From the NCBI GenBank assembly GCA_946633495.1, contig CAMPAX010000107.1, positions 1 through 7,733 on the forward strand: 7,733 nucleotides of DNA. The letters are read 5' to 3'. The position numbers were made by a program, and so were the translations under genes. Positions 5,229 through 7,733 of the stretch are shown in pieces. The notes under the pieces are model-generated. The model searched no databases and was not told where the DNA came from. It was given only the letters and a program-made list of their open reading frames with translations. The DNA is from an uncultured Lachnospiraceae bacterium. Lineage in GTDB: Bacteria > Bacillota > Clostridia > Lachnospirales > Lachnospiraceae. Position 1 is the first letter of the stretch; each line of letters starts with the position of its first letter.

Positions 5229-7268
5229 TTATTTTGCAAGTTTTGCAAGGATCTCATTGCTTCTTTGTACAAACCGGGTAAGCTCCTCTGCCGTAAGAGG
5301 ACGGTTTGCCAGTGCCGCAAGATCGTACAGCTGGCAGCAGATCGTATCCGTCAGTTCTCCCTCCGGGTTTTCAAAGATATGCTTTACAAGATGATTGTTG
5401 GCATTCAGTACCAGCGTCTCTTCCGTCTTGCCAAGATCTCCCATGCCCATGCCTGCCATGCTGTACATCTTCATCATCTCGGCCATACGGCGGGATTCCT
5501 CGGACTGCAGCAGCATACTGGAAATGGACTCATCTTTCAGACTGTCTACCTGCACCTTCAGTTTGTCATTTCCGAGGGCTTTCCGGAAGATTTCCGTCAG
5601 CTTGTCCGTATAGGCTTTTGCATCCTCCTCGGACAGCTTCTCTCCCTTCAGGCTCTCATTTACATCCGCATCGATCCGGCGGAACTTCACCTTGTCATCC
5701 CTTGCCTCCAGGCTGGTGATGAAGGGGCTGTCGATATTATGCGTCATATAAACCGCATCGATCCCCTGAGATTTGAAAAGCTCGATATACTGTGCCTGAA
5801 GCTGTTCATCCGTTACATAGAACACCTGATTCTCATGGGTTTCCTTCGCAGCCTCCAAATACTCGGCCAGGGATACATACTTGCCTTCCAGGTTCTTGAA
5901 AATGATATAGTCCTTCATTTTCTCATTGAACTTATCATCCCTCAGGCACCCGAACTTTACAAACGGAGACAGGTCATCCCAGAACTTCTCATAATCCTCC
6001 CGGTGGTTCTTGCACATACCTATGAGCTTGTCAGCCACCTTCTTGGTGATATGATCGGATATCTTCTTTACGAATCCATCGTTCTGCAGAGCGGAACGGG
6101 ATACATTCAGCGGAAGATCCGGACAGTCTATCACGCCCTTCAGTACCAGAAGGAATTCCGGGATCACTTCCTTGATATTGTCTGCCACAAACACCTGATT
6201 GTTGTACAGCTTTACCTTGCCTTCCAGCTGATCCACATTTGGATTGATCCGCGGGAAATACAGGATTCCCTTCAGGTTAAAGGGATAATCCATATTCAGA
6301 TGGATCCAGAACAGGGGCTCCTTGAAATCATAGAATACCTTCTGGAAGAAATCCTTGTATTCTTCATCCGTACAGTCACCCGGCGTCTTCATCCAGAGAG
6401 GATGGATATCATTCAGCGGTACCTCTTTCTCCTCATCCTCTTCTGTATCGTCGGTTTCCACGATCTCCTCTTCCGCCGCATCCTCATCACTCTTCGGGGA
6501 ATCGCCGATCAGATCGTCTTCTTCCTTCTCTGCCGCCTTCTTTTTTGCGGCCTTTTTTGCGGCCTTCTTTGCAGCATCCTTCTTAGCTTTCTTCTGTTCC
6601 GGCGCCTCTGCCTTCTCCTTCGCCTTATCTTCGTTGACAAAGTAGATTTCCACCGGCATAAAGGAGCAATACTTACCGATCACTTCCCGGCACTTAAACT
6701 CATTGCAGAATTCCAGGCTGTCCTCTGCCATGTACAATGTGATCCGGGTTCCGCGGGAAAGACCGGAAACCTCGGACATGGTATATTCGGTTCCGCCGTC
6801 ACACTCCCAATGGACGCCGGCAGCACCTTCCTGATAACTCATGGTTTCGATGACGACCTTCTCCGCTACCATGAACGCGCTGTAGAATCCAAGGCCGAAA
6901 TGTCCGATGATCTGGTCGTTCTGGTCCTTATCCTTATATTTCTCCAGGAAATCCGTCGCTCCCGAAAATGCGATCTGGTTGATGTACTTATTCACTTCCT
7001 CGGCGGTCATACCGATTCCGTTATCTTCAAAGGTAAGCGTCTTATCCTTCGGCGATGCATACACCGTCACACGATACTGCTCTCCCTCCGGAATGGAAGC
7101 TTCTCCGAGGGATGCAAGCCGTTTCAGTTTTGTGATGGCATCCACACCATTGGAGATCAGCTCACGGATAAAGATATCATGATCCGAGTAAAGCCATTTC
7201 TTGATGATGGGGAAAATATTCTCGCTGTTGATGGATAAACTGCCCTTGTTCTGTACCGTATCTGCCAT
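5229..7268 (-). CDS. htpG: Molecular chaperone HtpG (bacterial Hsp90) with long charged linker
   Basis: This 679-residue cytosolic Hsp90 is an ATP-driven dimeric chaperone. The N-terminal GHKL ATPase domain (about 1-212) shows FIRELISNGVDA (E36 catalytic, N40 Mg/ATP), EDNGIGMT (82-88) and the lid glycine box GHFGLGFYSAFMV (122-134). The middle domain starts near 288 and carries LPLNVSRSALQND (385-397), where R391 is the catalytic-loop arginine. The C-terminal dimerisation domain ends at 679 without MEEVD, as expected in bacteria. Between N and middle domains, residues 213-287 form a low-complexity linker, first Lys/Ala rich, then strongly acidic, making the protein longer than the 624-residue E. 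coli HtpG. The ATG at 7268 has AAGGG 8 nt upstream. Transcription is monocistronic, bounded by the promoter at 7369-7397 and the terminator at 5138-5172. A CIRCE operator upstream indicates HrcA control. Confidence 0.97.
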   Translation of the reverse strand: MADTVQNKGSLSINSENIFPIIKKWLYSDHDIFIRELISNGVDAITKLKRLASLGEASIPEGEQYRVTVYASPKDKTLTFEDNGIGMTAEEVNKYINQIAFSGATDFLEKYKDKDQNDQIIGHFGLGFYSAFMVAEKVVIETMSYQEGAAGVHWECDGGTEYTMSEVSGLSRGTRITLYMAEDSLEFCNEFKCREVIGKYCSFMPVEIYFVNEDKAKEKAEAPEQKKAKKDAAKKAAKKAAKKKAAEKEEDDLIGDSPKSDEDAAEEEIVETDDTEEDEEKEVPLNDIHPLWMKTPGDCTDEEYKDFFQKVFYDFKEPLFWIHLNMDYPFNLKGILYFPRINPNVDQLEGKVKLYNNQVFVADNIKEVIPEFLLVLKGVIDCPDLPLNVSRSALQNDGFVKKISDHITKKVADKLIGMCKNHREDYEKFWDDLSPFVKFGCLRDDKFNEKMKDYIIFKNLEGKYVSLAEYLEAAKETHENQVFYVTDEQLQAQYIELFKSQGIDAVYMTHNIDSPFITSLEARDDKVKFRRIDADVNESLKGEKLSEEDAKAYTDKLTEIFRKALGNDKLKVQVDSLKDESISSMLLQSEESRRMAEMMKMYSMAGMGMGDLGKTEETLVLNANNHLVKHIFENPEGELTDTICCQLYDLAALANRPLTAEELTRFVQRSNEILAKLAK
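6541..6564 (-). repeat. Exact 12-bp tandem repeat within the htpG charged linker
   Basis: TTTTTTGCGGCC on the plus strand occurs twice in tandem, followed by a degenerate third unit at 6565-6576. It encodes the repeated Ala-Ala-Lys-Lys units of the HtpG linker (about residues 231-242). Because the unit is 12 bp, gain or loss of a copy would change linker length by four residues without a frameshift. Confidence 0.8.
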
Positions 7269-7290
7269 TGATGTACCCTTCTTTCTGTGA

Positions 7291-7326
7291 TTCTATGGAA
7301 TGCTTCTATTCTATGGAATGCTTCTG
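7291..7326. repeat. Tandem 18-bp duplication in the htpG 5' UTR
   Basis: TTCTATGGAATGCTTCT is repeated exactly at 7291-7307 and 7309-7325; the eighteenth base of each unit differs (A versus G). Both copies lie between the inferred htpG start site near 7362 and the ribosome binding site. Each contains a small TTC/GAA inverted repeat. Confidence 0.9.
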
Positions 7327-7368
7327 TAATTTTTCAGATGCGACAGAGTCACTTCTGACACCTCATAT

Positions 7369-7397
7369 ATATTAGTCTTTGGCAGAAGAAAAGTCAA
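7369..7397 (-). promoter_or_regulatory. Sigma-A promoter of htpG
   Basis: On the minus strand, TTGACT (7397-7392) and TAATAT (7374-7369) are separated by 17 nt. Initiation near 7362 would give a 5' UTR of about 94 nt. The -35 box is 7 nt downstream of the CIRCE element. Confidence 0.7.
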
Positions 7398-7404
7398 GAA
7401 AAAA

Positions 7405-7431
7405 TTAGCACTCACCAAATAAGAGTGCTAA
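7405..7431. promoter_or_regulatory. CIRCE operator (HrcA-binding inverted repeat)
   Basis: TTAGCACTC, nine spacer bases, then GAGTGCTAA: a perfect match to the CIRCE consensus bound by the heat-shock repressor HrcA. It implies that htpG is repressed by HrcA at normal temperature and released when HrcA is inactivated by stress. Its centre (7418) is about 56 bp upstream of the inferred htpG start site, upstream of the -35 box. Confidence 0.95.
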
Positions 7432-7534
7432 CCGAAATAAAAACTCCTCATGGGATCCTGTCCGAAACCGGGTCTTCCCTTATTCTTCTGCCATTTTTCG
7501 ATATTTCTTCCGTCCCCTGAACCGTAAAATGAAA

Positions 7535-7561
7535 GATGCCGGATTTGGGGAATCCGGCATC
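7535..7561 (-). terminator. Hairpin terminator upstream of htpG
   Basis: GATGCCGGATT (7535-7545) and AATCCGGCATC (7551-7561) form a perfect 11-bp stem with a 5-nt loop. On the minus strand it is followed by TTTCATTTT, and on the plus strand by GCATTTT. It most likely ends transcription arriving from a minus-strand gene right of the window, or the short transcript from the promoter-like site at 7614-7642. Confidence 0.7.
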
Positions 7562-7613
7562 GCATTTTGGTAAAGGATGGTTTTTCTAAATCTTTCTTAA
7601 CATTTCTGTAATA

Positions 7614-7642
7614 AATATATCACACTTCTTCGTGAATTTCAA
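7614..7642 (-). promoter_or_regulatory. Promoter-like site upstream of the 7535-7561 terminator
   Basis: On the minus strand, TTGAAA (7642-7637) and TATATT (7619-7614) are 17 nt apart, and a TG lies one base before the -10 box (extended -10). Each hexamer has one mismatch to consensus. Transcription would run only about 75 nt into the hairpin at 7561-7535. The region is AT-rich, so a chance match is possible. Confidence 0.4.
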
Positions 7643-7733
7643 CAATTTTTTTCTTAAAAAGTGCACAAAGATTTGTCTGACAGTTTGCGGTTTTTCCATG
7701 AAACTAAAGGCATTTTTCACAAAACCCCTTTTT

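Larger units (their letters stand above)
7269..7733. other. Gene-free control region upstream of htpG
   Basis: This 465-base AT-rich stretch carries the htpG 5' UTR with a tandem duplication, the htpG promoter, a CIRCE operator, a terminator and a further promoter-like site. In 7432-7534 and 7643-7733 I see no gene: only stop-rich frames and tiny ORFs of 4-7 codons. The gene upstream on the minus strand must start beyond the right edge. Confidence 0.6.

Noticed and set aside
5127..7238. Very long plus-strand ORF (about 700 codons) covering htpG
   Set aside because: It is antisense to a clear Hsp90 gene, has no family motifs or well-placed ribosome binding site, and its amino-acid makeup reflects reversed codons of htpG. 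Its openness follows from codon bias.
7428..7487. Tiny ORFs of 4-7 codons between the 7535-7561 hairpin and CIRCE
   Set aside because: They are too short to distinguish from chance; one merely ends inside CIRCE, and its initiation signal is modest.

Overview
The window looks like a chromosomal segment of a low-to-mid GC Gram-positive anaerobe, most likely a Lachnospiraceae-type Clostridia. The signs are an HtpG with the N-terminus usual in that group, a CIRCE heat-shock operator, choline-binding-type wall repeats, strong AGGAGG-type ribosome binding sites and sigma-A promoters. Every gene I accept lies on the minus strand, so transcription runs from right to left. No rRNA, tRNA, CRISPR array, insertion sequence or phage gene is visible.

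Layout from right to left. Positions 7733-7269 form an AT-rich control region. It holds a promoter-like site (7614-7642), a strong hairpin terminator (7535-7561), a perfect CIRCE operator (7405-7431), a good sigma-A promoter (7369-7397) and a tandem 18-bp duplication in the 5' UTR (7291-7326). These precede htpG (7268-5229), an Hsp90 chaperone with an unusually long charged linker. A strong intrinsic terminator follows at 5172-5138. A second promoter (5070-5041) drives a two-gene operon: a GH3-family acyl-acid amido synthetase (4959-3241), then a YtcJ-type metal-dependent amidohydrolase (3244-1616) whose start overlaps the GH3 stop by 4 bases. A REP-like palindrome (1608-1570) closes the operon.

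The gene-free stretch 1615-1179 holds a near-consensus promoter (1517-1489), a hairpin terminator about 140 nt downstream (1376-1343), traces of a small, possibly frameshifted ORF between them, and a 27-codon ORF with a strong ribosome binding site (1301-1218). The last gene (1178 to the left edge, incomplete) encodes a secreted protein with nine choline-binding-type repeats followed by a sugar ABC-transporter solute-binding domain.

The three transcription units appear functionally separate: protein quality control, a small-molecule amide-forming and amide-cleaving pair, and wall-attached nutrient capture. The points most worth following are the translationally coupled GH3/amidohydrolase pair, the wall-repeat/solute-binding fusion without a lipobox, the CIRCE element upstream of the -35 box, and the promoter-terminator unit at 1343-1517.
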